NCBI GenBank assembly: GCA_902801175.1
Contig: CADCHF010000025.1
Location: 1 to 33,965 of the forward strand
DNA length: 33,965 bases
Reading direction: 5' to 3'
Source of the DNA: an uncultured Coriobacteriaceae bacterium
Lineage (GTDB): Bacteria; Actinomycetota; Coriobacteriia; Coriobacteriales; Atopobiaceae
Part shown: positions 1 to 7,264 of the stretch, piece after piece
How positions within the stretch are numbered: position 1 is the first letter of the stretch
How the letters are laid out: each line of letters starts with the position of its first letter
Notes under the pieces: generated by a model
Database searches by the model: none
Seen by the model: only the letters and a program-made list of their open reading frames with translations
Told to the model about the DNA's origin: nothing
Position numbers and translations under genes: made by a program

Positions 1-50
1 GCTGCGGGCGCCTTTGGTCCGGAGGCGGAGTGCTGATGCGAGCTGCGCGA

Positions 51-569
51 CTACGCCTGACTGGACTCCTCCGCTGCCTCAGCCGCTCGCTTTGCCCTCT
101 GCGCTGCCTTTTGCGCCGAGCGGCGCGCACGGAAGAACTCGCGCAAGACCTCGGCACACTCGTCGACCAGCACGCCTGCCGTCACCTCAAACTCGTGGTT
201 TAGCCGCGAGTCGTGGCTCACGTCGTAAAGCGTCCCCAGCGCACCGCCCTTGGGGTCCGGCGCCCCATAGACGCACCTGTCAACACGCCCGTTGACCATT
301 AGGCCCGCACACATCAGACAGGGCTCGAGGGTCACGTACACCGTGCAGCCGGTGAGACGCCAGCGCTCAAGGGTGTGAGCCGCCTGCACCAGTGCAGAGA
401 ACTCGGCATGTGCCGACGGGTCGCGGTCCAGTTCGCGACGGTTGTGCGCGCGAGTGACCACTTGTCCGTCACACACCACGACCGCCCCAATGGGCACCTC
501 GCCCTCGGCCGCCGCCTTACGCGCCTCCTCAAGGGCCATTGCCATATATGTCTCATCCTGCGTACACAT
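51..569 (-). CDS. tadA: tRNA-specific adenosine deaminase TadA
   Basis: Predicted to deaminate the wobble adenosine to inosine in the anticodon of tRNA-Arg(ACG), a cytoplasmic tRNA-modification step. The 172-residue product has the zinc-dependent cytidine/deoxycytidylate deaminase fold signatures: HAE at residues 54-56 (metal ligand and catalytic Glu) and PCLMC at 83-87 (two Cys zinc ligands). The N-terminal YMAMALEEARKAA helix is typical of TadA. The C-terminal tail (about residues 145-172) is Lys/Arg/Ala-rich and goes beyond the conserved core. The frame is open 14 codons further upstream, but the ATG at 569 places the conserved DETYMAMAL start near the N terminus as in other TadA proteins. 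It is transcribed away from the tRNA-Ser gene on the opposite strand. Confidence 0.93.
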   Translation of the reverse strand: MCTQDETYMAMALEEARKAAAEGEVPIGAVVVCDGQVVTRAHNRRELDRDPSAHAEFSALVQAAHTLERWRLTGCTVYVTLEPCLMCAGLMVNGRVDRCVYGAPDPKGGALGTLYDVSHDSRLNHEFEVTAGVLVDECAEVLREFFRARRSAQKAAQRAKRAAEAAEESSQA

Positions 570-697
570 GGCTCCATGGTAGCAGTCGCGCCGCAGGACT
601 GACGCGCGCAACAGACGCTTGCCACGCGGTCACGAGAGCGCAATTCAACTCGCACGTCTGTCCAACCCGCAACTGGGGTATCATGTCATACATCTGC

Positions 698-785
698 GGA
701 GGGGTGGCAGAGTGGTTGAATGCAGCGGTCTTGAAAACCGCCGGGCCGAAAGGTCTCGCGGGTTCGAATCCCGCCCCCTCCGCCA
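698..785 (+). tRNA. tRNA-Ser(UGA)
   Basis: An 88-nt class II tRNA. The acceptor strand GGAGGGG (698-704) pairs with CCCCTCC (775-781), followed by discriminator G and an encoded CCA (783-785). The anticodon loop CTTGAAA sits on a GCGGT/ACCGC stem, giving anticodon TGA, which reads UCA and other UCN codons. The T arm is GCGGG-TTCGAAT-CCCGC (758-774), and the long variable arm is the serine identity feature. The last 20 nt of the gene plus one flanking base are repeated 168 bp downstream. Confidence 0.97.
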
Positions 786-954
786 TAATTGAATAGCAAG
801 ATCGGAGGACCGCCGGGCGAGTAGAACTCACTAGTGGTCACGCGGGATTCGAACCGCAAGGTTGCGACAGGCCAGTGGCCTGTCGCAGGGTGAGCGCAAG
901 CGAACCCTATGAGCGTTGCCGCAGGCAGCGCGGGAATCCCGCCCCCTCCGCCAT
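786..954. repeat. Hairpin-rich segment with duplicated tRNA-Ser 3' end
   Basis: Directly behind tRNA-Ser(UGA). Positions 934-954 repeat 766-786 exactly (21 nt: half of the T arm, the acceptor 3' strand, CCA and one flanking base). Positions 842-855 are an exact reverse complement of T-arm bases 761-774 (14 nt). Between these lie several hairpins: a perfect 11-bp palindrome with a 1-nt centre at 864-886, a GCGTTGCC/GGCAGCGC stem at 913-930 with one G-T pair, and GCGGGA/TCCCGC at 930-942. No reading frame is evident. A duplicated tRNA 3' end is the usual footprint of site-specific integration, so this may be a remnant or minimal att region; a structured repeat that merely captured tRNA sequence is the alternative. 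Confidence 0.6.
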
Positions 955-966
955 TTTTAGCTTTAC

Positions 967-1018
967 CAGTCGGCAGAGGACCGACTGTTACACTGCCCGC
1001 CTCTCATTTTGAGCGGGC
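967..1018 (+). promoter_or_regulatory. Two hairpins ahead of the lemA-family gene
   Basis: CAGTCGG/CCGACTG (967-973 with 981-987) and GCCCGC/GCGGGC (995-1000 with 1013-1018) lie just upstream of the ribosome binding site GGAAGGAG at 1023-1030. They could belong to the 5' untranslated region or end transcription from the tRNA region. The second stem has no uridine run after it, so a leader role is at least as likely as termination. Confidence 0.35.
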
Positions 1019-1036
1019 TTCGGGAAGGAGATGCAT

Positions 1037-1588
1037 ATGCCAATCGCCATTGCCATCGTTGCCGTCATCGCACTTCTAGCCGTCTGGTTCGTTAGCATCT
1101 ACAACGGTATCGTCACCAAGAACAACCGCTGCGACAACGCTTGGGAGACCATCGACGCGCAGCTGCAGCGCCGCAACGACCTCATCCCCAACCTGGTCGA
1201 GACCGTGAAGGGCTACGCCAAGCACGAGTCCGAGACCCTTGCTGCCATCACCAACGCGCGCGCAGCCGTTGCCAACGCAAGCACCCCCGAGGCCAAGATG
1301 GAGGCCTCTGGCCAGCTCACCCAGGCGCTGGGCCACCTCTTTGCAGTTGCCGAGGCCTATCCCGAGCTCAAGGCCAACAGCAACTTTGCTCAGCTGCAGG
1401 CCGACCTCACCGACACCGAGAACAAGATCAGCTACGCTCGCATGAGCTTCAACGACTGCGTCCTCGAGTACAACAACGCAATCACGACCTTCCCCGGCAA
1501 CATCGTTGCTGGCTCGCGCTTCCCAAAGCGTCACGGCTTTGTTGTGACCGACGACTCCGTGCGCGACGTTCCCACCGTGTCCTTTTAA
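1037..1588 (+). CDS. lemA: LemA family protein
   Basis: Member of the LemA family of small membrane-anchored proteins with a helical extracytoplasmic or cytoplasmic domain; the biochemical role is not established. The 183-residue product starts with a hydrophobic segment (about residues 2-22, IAIAIVAVIALLAVWFVSIY). The family core follows: NAWETIDAQLQRRNDLIPNL, then VKGYAKHE, and near the end YNNAITTFPGNIVA. The ATG at 1037 was chosen because the GGAAGGAG ribosome binding site ends 6 nt before it, whereas the in-frame ATG at 1031 abuts it with no spacing. Typical partner genes (TPM-domain or HtpX protease) are not adjacent. A terminator follows, so it appears monocistronic. Confidence 0.93.
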   Translation: MPIAIAIVAVIALLAVWFVSIYNGIVTKNNRCDNAWETIDAQLQRRNDLIPNLVETVKGYAKHESETLAAITNARAAVANASTPEAKMEASGQLTQALGHLFAVAEAYPELKANSNFAQLQADLTDTENKISYARMSFNDCVLEYNNAITTFPGNIVAGSRFPKRHGFVVTDDSVRDVPTVSF

Positions 1589-1621
1589 CGGCTAACGGCT
1601 AACAGCCACATCGAAGCGAAC

Positions 1622-1654
1622 AGGGTGCTCTGCAGACGCAGGGCACCCTTTCTT
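1622..1654 (+). terminator. Rho-independent terminator of lemA-family gene
   Basis: AGGGTGC (1622-1628) pairs with GCACCCT (1643-1649), followed by TTCTTCT. It lies 33 nt after the stop codon. Confidence 0.75.
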
Positions 1655-1655
1655 C

Positions 1656-1922
1656 TGGGGCGGGAGGAGCGGGGCGGGCGTTCCCGAGAGGCCAGGCGAC
1701 ATGGGGGGGTGTGTCATGGGGGTGCACCCGCACTCAGCTCTATGCACGTGCTGCAAATATCGCAGGTCCATTGGTTTGCCAGTTTGTTGCTAACATATTA
1801 ACACGCAGGTAGATGGCTGTATCAGTTTTGTTTCTATTACATTTCATCCTGTTCAAGGGCCTAATAAAGCACTAGACTGCCATCCAAGCATTGGTCCATC
1901 AGTCCGTGCAAAGGAGAAAAAC
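1656..1922. other. Non-coding region upstream of the pyridoxal kinase gene
   Basis: No credible gene. The first part is G-rich; from about 1740 it becomes AT-richer, as expected for a promoter region. A weak candidate promoter is TTGCCA with TAACAC 17 nt later (around 1778-1806). The only clear signal is the strong ribosome binding site AAAGGAG 7-8 nt before the kinase ATG. Confidence 0.4.
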
Positions 1923-2798
1923 ATGAACAGCACCAAGGACCTCGTTCTCTATCAACGAAACAAGAGCTACATCCCCCGCATTGCAGCAGTGCACGACCTG
2001 TGCGGCTATGGCAAGTGTTCCCTGGGTGTGGCCATTCCCGTGCTCAGCGCCGCCGGATGCGACGTTTGCCCGGTTCCCACCTCGCTTTTCTCAGCGCACA
2101 CGCGCTTCCCCGTCTTCCATATGCACGACACCACAAGCATGCTTGAGCCCTACCTGGACGCCTGGGTGGCAGAAGGCATCGAGCTTGACGCCATCTACTC
2201 CGGCTTCCTTGGCGCGGCCGAGCAGGTCGGCGCCATCAAGCGCCTGTACCGCGAGCATCCGCAGGCGCTGCGCATCGTTGACCCCGTGATGGGCGACGGC
2301 GGCAAGAAGTACCTCACCTACACCGACGAGCTCTGCGCAGCAATGGGCGAGCTCGTGGACGGTGCCGACGTGCTGACCCCCAACCTTACCGAGGCGTCCA
2401 TCATCACGGGCATCCCCTACGAGGGTCAGGACGTGAGCGAGGACTACGTTCGCAAGATGCTCGACATGCTCGTTGAGCGCGGTGCCAAGACGGTCGTCAT
2501 CAAGGGCATCGTACACGAGGGCGAGCAGGTCATTCGCAACTACGTTGGTGGACGCGACCTTGCCTTTGAGGAGGTCTCCTCCGAGCTGCTGCCCTACATG
2601 CTGCACGGCACCGGCGACCTGTACGCAAGCGCCCTCCTTGCCGCGGTAATGGCAGGTCGCTCGCTCTACGACGCCGTCGACTTTGCGGGCACCTTCGTGC
2701 GCGACGCAATGCGCGTCACCTGCCTGCAGCCCGACTTTGAGGTTCGCGGCGTGAGCTTTGAGTCAAAGCTCGGAGAGGTGGCAGCGCTGCTCGCATAG
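1923..2798 (+). CDS. pdxK: Pyridoxine/pyridoxal/pyridoxamine kinase
   Basis: Phosphorylates B6 vitamers to their 5'-phosphates with ATP in the PLP salvage pathway. The 291-residue product belongs to the ribokinase-like superfamily. Visible signatures are VHDLCGYGKCSL near the N terminus (substrate region, about 23-34), IVDPVMGDGG (118-127), the TPNLTEA motif (152-158), and HGTGD (228-232) with the catalytic Asp and anion hole. Members with the Cys-containing HDLCGYG motif are generally annotated pyridoxamine kinase; hydroxymethylpyrimidine kinases (ThiD) are related, so PdxY-type or mixed specificity is possible. The gene stands alone in plus orientation with a good ribosome binding site and is followed by a convergent terminator. 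Confidence 0.9.
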   Translation: MNSTKDLVLYQRNKSYIPRIAAVHDLCGYGKCSLGVAIPVLSAAGCDVCPVPTSLFSAHTRFPVFHMHDTTSMLEPYLDAWVAEGIELDAIYSGFLGAAEQVGAIKRLYREHPQALRIVDPVMGDGGKKYLTYTDELCAAMGELVDGADVLTPNLTEASIITGIPYEGQDVSEDYVRKMLDMLVERGAKTVVIKGIVHEGEQVIRNYVGGRDLAFEEVSSELLPYMLHGTGDLYASALLAAVMAGRSLYDAVDFAGTFVRDAMRVTCLQPDFEVRGVSFESKLGEVAALLA

Positions 2799-2841
2799 GC
2801 ACCGCCACGGGCAAAGCCTGCAACCGCATACGACCAGCAAA

Positions 2842-2873
2842 ACGACCCCTGGAAGCTCTGTTCCAGGGGCCGT
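2842..2873. terminator. Convergent terminator between pdxK and the TetR gene
   Basis: CCCCTGGAA (2846-2854) pairs perfectly with TTCCAGGGG (2861-2869), with three further outer pairs. The A-run at 2839-2842 becomes a U-run on the minus strand, so it best serves the TetR gene, but the stem can act on both converging transcripts. Confidence 0.75.
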
Positions 2874-2903
2874 CACATTAACGGAGCATTCGCACCAGCA
2901 GGT

Positions 2904-3524
2904 CTAGCTGGCCTTGCCGCGCTTGCGATAGCGCAGCGCCGAGCAAACCGCGTCGGCCATTACGTCCACAGGCGCAGTGGCGTTAAGACGGCCCTCGCCC
3001 ACAATTCCCAAGGCAATGAAACGTGCACGCTCAACGAGCGCTTCCTCGCCATGACGGCCGTAATCGGTCAGCAGGCCCTTGCGCACAATAACGTACGTCA
3101 GCATATCTGCGGCGCTCGTCCACGCATAGTCGCTCAGCCCAATCTCGGAAAGCACGTGCAGCATGGGCCGTTCGTTGCCCTCGGCGTCATAGAGCCAGTT
3201 GAGCACGGCCTCGACTATGGCACAAACCGACTCCTCGCGAGTCTTTTCATCCGAAAGCGCCTTGTTGATGGCAACCTCAAGATCGTACACGTAGGTATCG
3301 GCGACCGCCTGGCTCAGCTCGTCCTTCCCACCAAAGTAGTAGTAGAAGAGACCTCGCGTGATGCCCATTGCCGACGTTACGTCGGTGACCGACACCTTGC
3401 CGGCATCGCCTTCCTCGCCAAGCCTGCGTGCGCACATCACCAATCGATCGCGCTTGGCGTCATATCGATTTGACTCGTCGGTGAAATTACGCCTCGCCCG
3501 CTCGATTCTCATCGTTGAGGTCAT
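2904..3524 (-). CDS. TetR/AcrR family transcriptional regulator
   Basis: Likely a dimeric one-component repressor. The 206-residue product has a helix-turn-helix at about residues 43-68: VSVTDVTSAMGITRGLFYYYF followed by GGKDEL, where the YYYF-KDEL pattern is the family hallmark. The rest is a helical ligand-binding/dimerisation domain that cannot be assigned a ligand. The ATG at 3524 has GGGAG 6 nt upstream. The gene lies alone between a convergent terminator and a roughly 500-bp AT-rich upstream region that carries a TGTAT-N8-ATACA palindrome, so autoregulation is plausible. The target genes are not evident from context. Confidence 0.9.
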   Translation of the reverse strand: MTSTMRIERARRNFTDESNRYDAKRDRLVMCARRLGEEGDAGKVSVTDVTSAMGITRGLFYYYFGGKDELSQAVADTYVYDLEVAINKALSDEKTREESVCAIVEAVLNWLYDAEGNERPMLHVLSEIGLSDYAWTSAADMLTYVIVRKGLLTDYGRHGEEALVERARFIALGIVGEGRLNATAPVDVMADAVCSALRYRKRGKAS

Positions 3525-3961
3525 GCCCTACTCCCTGTATTAGCGCACAATGTCGTGTAGTTCTTCGTATGCAGACTTGTTCAGTTGGCATAAAACTGTC
3601 AATGCTCGCGTCTGCAATCACATTTCGTATTTGCTTTGCCCCTCTGTATAAAAAATGATACAAAAGCACAGGGTGCTTGTCACGTAAAAACGCAGGGTAA
3701 CGACGCTTTTTCTTCAAGATTCTTGTTACTTTTTGTTAGAAAATCGGCTATTCAGCCTGCAGTTATTTATCAAATAAGTGAATTAAGTTTTTGGTATATG
3801 CGATTGAACGTGTCAACCTTACAACATGACACTCGCCTTATATTGAGTGTTTCTATAATTGTCAGCCCTGCACCAGTGTTGTTTGGCAACATCCTGGCCA
3901 CACGGATGCCGAGTTAAATGCGCCTTTGTTTAGCAATTAGGTAACGCGAGCATTGCAAGCT
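3525..3961. other. AT-rich non-coding region upstream of the TetR gene
   Basis: About 440 bp with no convincing gene; short open frames here lack ribosome binding sites and family features. From roughly 3580 to 3920 the base composition is clearly richer in A+T than the surrounding coding DNA. It holds the TGTAT-N8-ATACA palindrome at 3645-3662 and a small ACACTC/GAGTGT inverted repeat (3829-3834 with 3845-3850). The region may hold the regulator's promoter and operators, or be imported DNA. Confidence 0.45.
3645..3662. promoter_or_regulatory. Candidate TetR-family operator
   Basis: TGTAT (3645-3649) and ATACA (3658-3662) form a perfect 5-bp-arm palindrome with an 8-nt A-rich centre. This 18-bp size and form is common for TetR-family operators. 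It lies about 120 bp upstream of the TetR start. The assignment rests on form and position only. Confidence 0.4.
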
Positions 3962-3979
3962 AGTCTAGACAATGCAACA

Positions 3980-3999
3980 CAGCAGAGAGGCTCCTGCTG
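3980..3999 (-). terminator. Possible weak terminator after the membrane protein gene
   Basis: CAGCAG (3980-3985) pairs with CTGCTG (3994-3999), with GAG/CTC inside the loop. It lies 27 nt past the stop codon on the minus strand. There is no real U-run, so confidence is low. Confidence 0.35.
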
Positions 4000-4025
4000 C
4001 CGCCGCGCTCGTCCATATGGCAAGG

Positions 4026-5069
4026 CTAGTTTGTGGTGTCGCCCGACTGGCTTGCGGACGCGTCGCCCTCTTGCGTGACGGCACCCGTCTGGCCCTCGGC
4101 AGCCTCGGCCTTGGCTGCAGCCTCTGCGGCGGCAGCTTCCGCTGCGGCGGCCGCCTCGGCCTCAAGTCGCGCCTGTTCTGCCGCATCGGCCATGGCCTGC
4201 ATCTGCTCGCGCACCGAGTCGCCATCGGCAGAGGCCGCCAGGACGTTCTCGGCCACCACGGCGCCGCCATCGCCAATCACGTGGCTAATGATGGTCGCCG
4301 GCGTTGACTTTGATGTGATGGTGTCGTGCAGGCGCTCCTGCGTGCTGTTGTCCATGCCAGTGATTGCGCAGTCAAAACGCACGCCGTCCTCGGCCGTGGT
4401 CTTGGTCCAGACAAAGGTCGTAAAGCTGGTTGCCGCACCCGTGGGACGCAAGAAGCCAAAGAAGGTGGTCTTTTGGAAGCGGCCCTCCTCGTTCTGGCGG
4501 ACCTTGACATGATAGATCACCGTGTCGATGTTGGGGTTAAGCAGGGCGTTCACCGAAAGTGCCGAGGCCTGCACCTGCGCGGTCGCAAAGGCGTCGAGCT
4601 CGCTCGTGGAGCTGGAATCAATAACGGTGACCTCGATGCGATGCGTGTGCTCGTCGGCCTCCTGCACCGTAAACTCCGACGGGAACTGTGTAAAGCCGCC
4701 GCCCCACTCCACGCCCATGTTGAGCGCCGACACAACCGAGCGAATGCTGGCGTCCTCGGCAAGAGTCGAGGTGGTCACGCGGCGAACATAGCCCCAGCCA
4801 ACCTGGATGAGCACGACCGCCACCAAAAAGATCGAGACAAACAGGATTGCCGAGCGCGCGATGCGCTGGTCGGTGTCGGCACCCGAGGGGTCTCCGCCCG
4901 CGAGGGGGTCATACACAGAAGAGCCCGACGCTCCCCTTGCACGACGCTTGCGCTTGGCAACCTCTTCTTCGGTGTGCCCCGTCTCGTTGACACCAGAGAA
5001 GAGCTCCTCGGCCTCGTCGCCCGAAAGCGCGCCGCGCGTGGTGCGGGTGACTTTGACGCTCTTGGCCAT
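4026..5069 (-). CDS. Single-pass membrane protein, function unknown
   Basis: Not recognised as a named family. The 347-residue product has a basic, polar cytoplasmic N-terminal part (about 1-70, with KRKRRARG), one transmembrane helix at about 74-93 (SAILFVSIFLVAVVLIQVGW), and an extracytoplasmic domain of some 190 residues with beta-type periodicity (RIEVTVIDSS, IDTVIYHVKVR, VRFDCAITG). The C-terminal 60-70 residues are Ala/Glu-rich, probably helical, ending in a Ser/Thr/Gln tail. The ATG at 5069 is preferred because a purine-rich AAAGAGAG precedes it; an in-frame ATG at 5093 has no ribosome binding site. It is on the same strand as the ABC exporter upstream, with a 160-bp gap, and could be cotranscribed. 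Confidence 0.75.
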   Translation of the reverse strand: MAKSVKVTRTTRGALSGDEAEELFSGVNETGHTEEEVAKRKRRARGASGSSVYDPLAGGDPSGADTDQRIARSAILFVSIFLVAVVLIQVGWGYVRRVTTSTLAEDASIRSVVSALNMGVEWGGGFTQFPSEFTVQEADEHTHRIEVTVIDSSSTSELDAFATAQVQASALSVNALLNPNIDTVIYHVKVRQNEEGRFQKTTFFGFLRPTGAATSFTTFVWTKTTAEDGVRFDCAITGMDNSTQERLHDTITSKSTPATIISHVIGDGGAVVAENVLAASADGDSVREQMQAMADAAEQARLEAEAAAAAEAAAAEAAAKAEAAEGQTGAVTQEGDASASQSGDTTN

Positions 5070-5124
5070 GCGCTCTCTTTCTCTGGACGACATACGGGTA
5101 GCCCGTTCAACTGGGTGGGATAAC

Positions 5125-5130
5125 AGTATA
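5125..5130 (-). promoter_or_regulatory. Possible -10 box for the membrane protein gene
   Basis: TATACT on the minus strand, about 56 nt upstream of the ATG at 5069. No good -35 match at 17 nt (CGGCAA), so this is a weak proposal. Confidence 0.25.
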
Positions 5131-5229
5131 AGCGTGCGAGGCGCAGATTGCCGCGCGAGAACCTTACTCCATGCGTATTGCTAAGTAGTGCGCATCTTGG
5201 GCCGCACGGAGGTTCCCGGTCACCTTTGG

Positions 5230-6984
5230 CTACTCCCCAAACTGCATCCGGTAGTAACGGGCGTAGGTACCGCCCAGTGCCAGCAGCTCGTCGTGCGTGC
5301 CGCGCTCGACCACACGGCCCGCCTCCACGGTGGCAATCTCGTCGGCATCGCGGATCGTCGAGAGCCGGTGCGCGATGATAAGCGTCGTGCGGCCCTCGGA
5401 CAGCTCGGCAAGCGATGCCTGCACCGCCTGCTCGCTCTCGTTGTCGAGCGCGCTGGTCGCCTCGTCGAGGATGAGGATGGAGGGATTCTTGAGGAACACG
5501 CGCGCAATGGCTATTCGCTGCTTTTGACCACCAGACAGGCGCGTTCCGCGCTCACCCACCTGCGTTTGGTAGCCGTCGGGCATCTCGAGGGCAAACTCGT
5601 CGACCCTCGCGCAGCGTGCCGCCTCAGCAATCTCCTGCTCGGTGGCGCCGGGCTTGCCATAGGCAATGTTCTCGGCAATGGTGCCGTCAAACAGATACAC
5701 GTCCTGCTGCACCAGACCTATCGCCTCGCGCAGGCTCTTTTGCGTCACGCTGCGCACGTCCTGGCCGTCCACCAGGATGCGCCCCGCGTCGACGTCGTAG
5801 AAGCGCGGCAGCAGCGCGCAAGTGGTCGACTTTCCGCCACCAGAGGGGCCCACGAGCGCCACCGTCTTGCCAGGGGCAATATCAAGGCACAGGTTGTCGA
5901 TAACCGGCGCATTTGGCTCGTCAGGGTACGAGAAGCACACGTTTTGGTAGCTCACGGCACCCCGGCTCACCACGAGCGGCTTGGCATCTGGCGCATCGCG
6001 CACGTCGGGCTGGATGCGCAACACCTCGGCAAAACGGGCAAAGCCGGCGAAGGCCTTTTGGAAGGTCTCGGTAAAGTTGAGGATGTTCTCGATGGGGCTG
6101 GTAAAGAGCGAGATGTAGAGCGCAAAGGTCGCGAGGTCGGCCGCTTGCAAGCGCCCTTTAGAGATGAGCCAGCCGCCGCCCACCACGATCACGGTGTAGA
6201 GGGTACCCATGAGTGCGGCAATGGCAGCCTGATAGCGACCCATGGCCCGGTACATGCGCGTCTTTGAGTCGAGGTAGGCCTCGTTGCTAACAGAGAACTT
6301 GGAGCGCTCAAGGTCCTCGGCCGCAAAGCCCTTGGTAACCCTTACGCCGGCAAGCGCGTCCTCCAGGCGCGCGTTGACCCCGGCAATGCGCACGCGATTC
6401 TCGGCATAGACGGCACGCATGCGGAGGTTGGCAAAGACGTTGAAGACCACCACGACCACAAGCACCGCAGCCATGACCAGCGTAAGCGGAAGGCTGATAC
6501 GACCCAAGATCACAAAGGCGCCCAGGATCTCGATCACGCCAATGAGAACAAACTCCGGCCCATGGTGAGCTGCCTCCGAGATGTCAAACAGGTCGTTTAC
6601 CAGCCTGCTCATGAGGTCGCCCGTCTTGTTGCGGTCAAAGTAGGAAAGGCTCATGCGCTCGTAGGCATCAAAGAGGTCCTGACGCATGCGGCTTTCCATG
6701 CGCGCACCCATCACGTGGCCCCAAAACACCACAAAGTAGCGGCAGGCGAAACGCAGCGCATACATTGCCACAAGCCCCACGGCAACGTAACCAAGAGCAG
6801 GCACTATGGCCTGTGGGTCACCGGCAAAGAGGCCACGGTTGAGCGAGCGCAGGATCTGCGGAAAGGCTAGGTCAATGGCCGCAATGAGGATTGCGCAAAT
6901 GAGGTCCGCCACAAACAGGTGCGTCTGACCTGCGTAGTAGGAAAGGAAGGACGAAAAGAGCGAGCGCTGGCGGGAGTCGTGCAT
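5230..6984 (-). CDS. ABC exporter, fused permease and ATP-binding protein
   Basis: A 584-residue half-transporter of the MsbA/MdlB/LmrA type that would work as a homodimer exporting lipids, drugs or peptides; the substrate is unknown. The N-terminal transmembrane domain covers about residues 20-320, with the ABC_membrane coupling region SLSYFDRNKTGDLMSRLVND at 112-131. The nucleotide-binding domain follows: Walker A GPSGGGKST (379-387), Q-loop around Gln426-427, signature LSGGQ (483-487), Walker B ILILDEATSALD (503-514) and H-loop His539. All catalytic residues are present. No second half-transporter is adjacent, which favours a homodimer. The ATG at 6984 has only a weak purine-rich ribosome binding site. 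Confidence 0.93.
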   Translation of the reverse strand: MHDSRQRSLFSSFLSYYAGQTHLFVADLICAILIAAIDLAFPQILRSLNRGLFAGDPQAIVPALGYVAVGLVAMYALRFACRYFVVFWGHVMGARMESRMRQDLFDAYERMSLSYFDRNKTGDLMSRLVNDLFDISEAAHHGPEFVLIGVIEILGAFVILGRISLPLTLVMAAVLVVVVVFNVFANLRMRAVYAENRVRIAGVNARLEDALAGVRVTKGFAAEDLERSKFSVSNEAYLDSKTRMYRAMGRYQAAIAALMGTLYTVIVVGGGWLISKGRLQAADLATFALYISLFTSPIENILNFTETFQKAFAGFARFAEVLRIQPDVRDAPDAKPLVVSRGAVSYQNVCFSYPDEPNAPVIDNLCLDIAPGKTVALVGPSGGGKSTTCALLPRFYDVDAGRILVDGQDVRSVTQKSLREAIGLVQQDVYLFDGTIAENIAYGKPGATEQEIAEAARCARVDEFALEMPDGYQTQVGERGTRLSGGQKQRIAIARVFLKNPSILILDEATSALDNESEQAVQASLAELSEGRTTLIIAHRLSTIRDADEIATVEAGRVVERGTHDELLALGGTYARYYRMQFGE

Positions 6985-7063
6985 GGTAGGGGTCTTTCTT
7001 GGAAGGAGTTGGGCGGTTTCTGGGGGCTGCGGCGCGGAACAAGGGCCAGTTTCAAGGGCCTTT

Positions 7064-7190
7064 GCACGGTATGTCAGCTACGCGAAGTAGATTCGCGACA
7101 TCCCATAGTATCTGACTGTCGCGACCTGCGCTTTTATCCGTAGCTACTTCGGCATCCGCACTTCTACTTCGCGTAGCTGACATACCGTGC
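7064..7190. repeat. 127-bp palindromic intergenic element, copy 1
   Basis: Arms starting GCACGGTATGTCA at 7064 pair perfectly with the right end. With flanking GGCCTTT/AAAGGCC the perfect inverted repeat is 35 bp per side (7057-7091 with 7163-7197). Inside is a smaller hairpin TCGCGACA/TGTCGCGA (7093-7100 with 7117-7124). It lies between the Nudix gene stop and the ABC exporter start, both minus strand. A homologous copy of identical length and spacing is at 20774-20900. It could be a MITE-like or REP-like mobile repeat or a structured RNA; no transposase is nearby. Confidence 0.85.
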
Positions 7191-7264
7191 AAAGGCCGCG
7201 CCACGAGGCTCCCCGCAGCACAAAAAAGACGCCCTCCGCAGCTGGCAGAGGGCGTCCGAGCGGC

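Noticed and set aside
1..50. GGTCCGGAGG-type sequence suggesting the small SRP RNA (ffs) near tadA
   Set aside because: Only a short GGTCCGGA match; the conserved GGAAGCAGCC-like apical loop and a closing stem were not found, and the window starts here.
786..960. A second tRNA gene on either strand behind tRNA-Ser(UGA)
   Set aside because: T-arm-like and acceptor-like pieces are present in both directions, but no matching 5' acceptor strand, anticodon arm or D arm could be assembled.
3636..3917. 93-codon open frame in the AT-rich region upstream of the TetR gene
   Set aside because: No ribosome binding site, no family features, and amino-acid make-up like translated non-coding DNA.
7057..7197. 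An insertion sequence with terminal inverted repeats
   Set aside because: The 71-bp interior is far too short to encode a transposase; at most a non-autonomous element.
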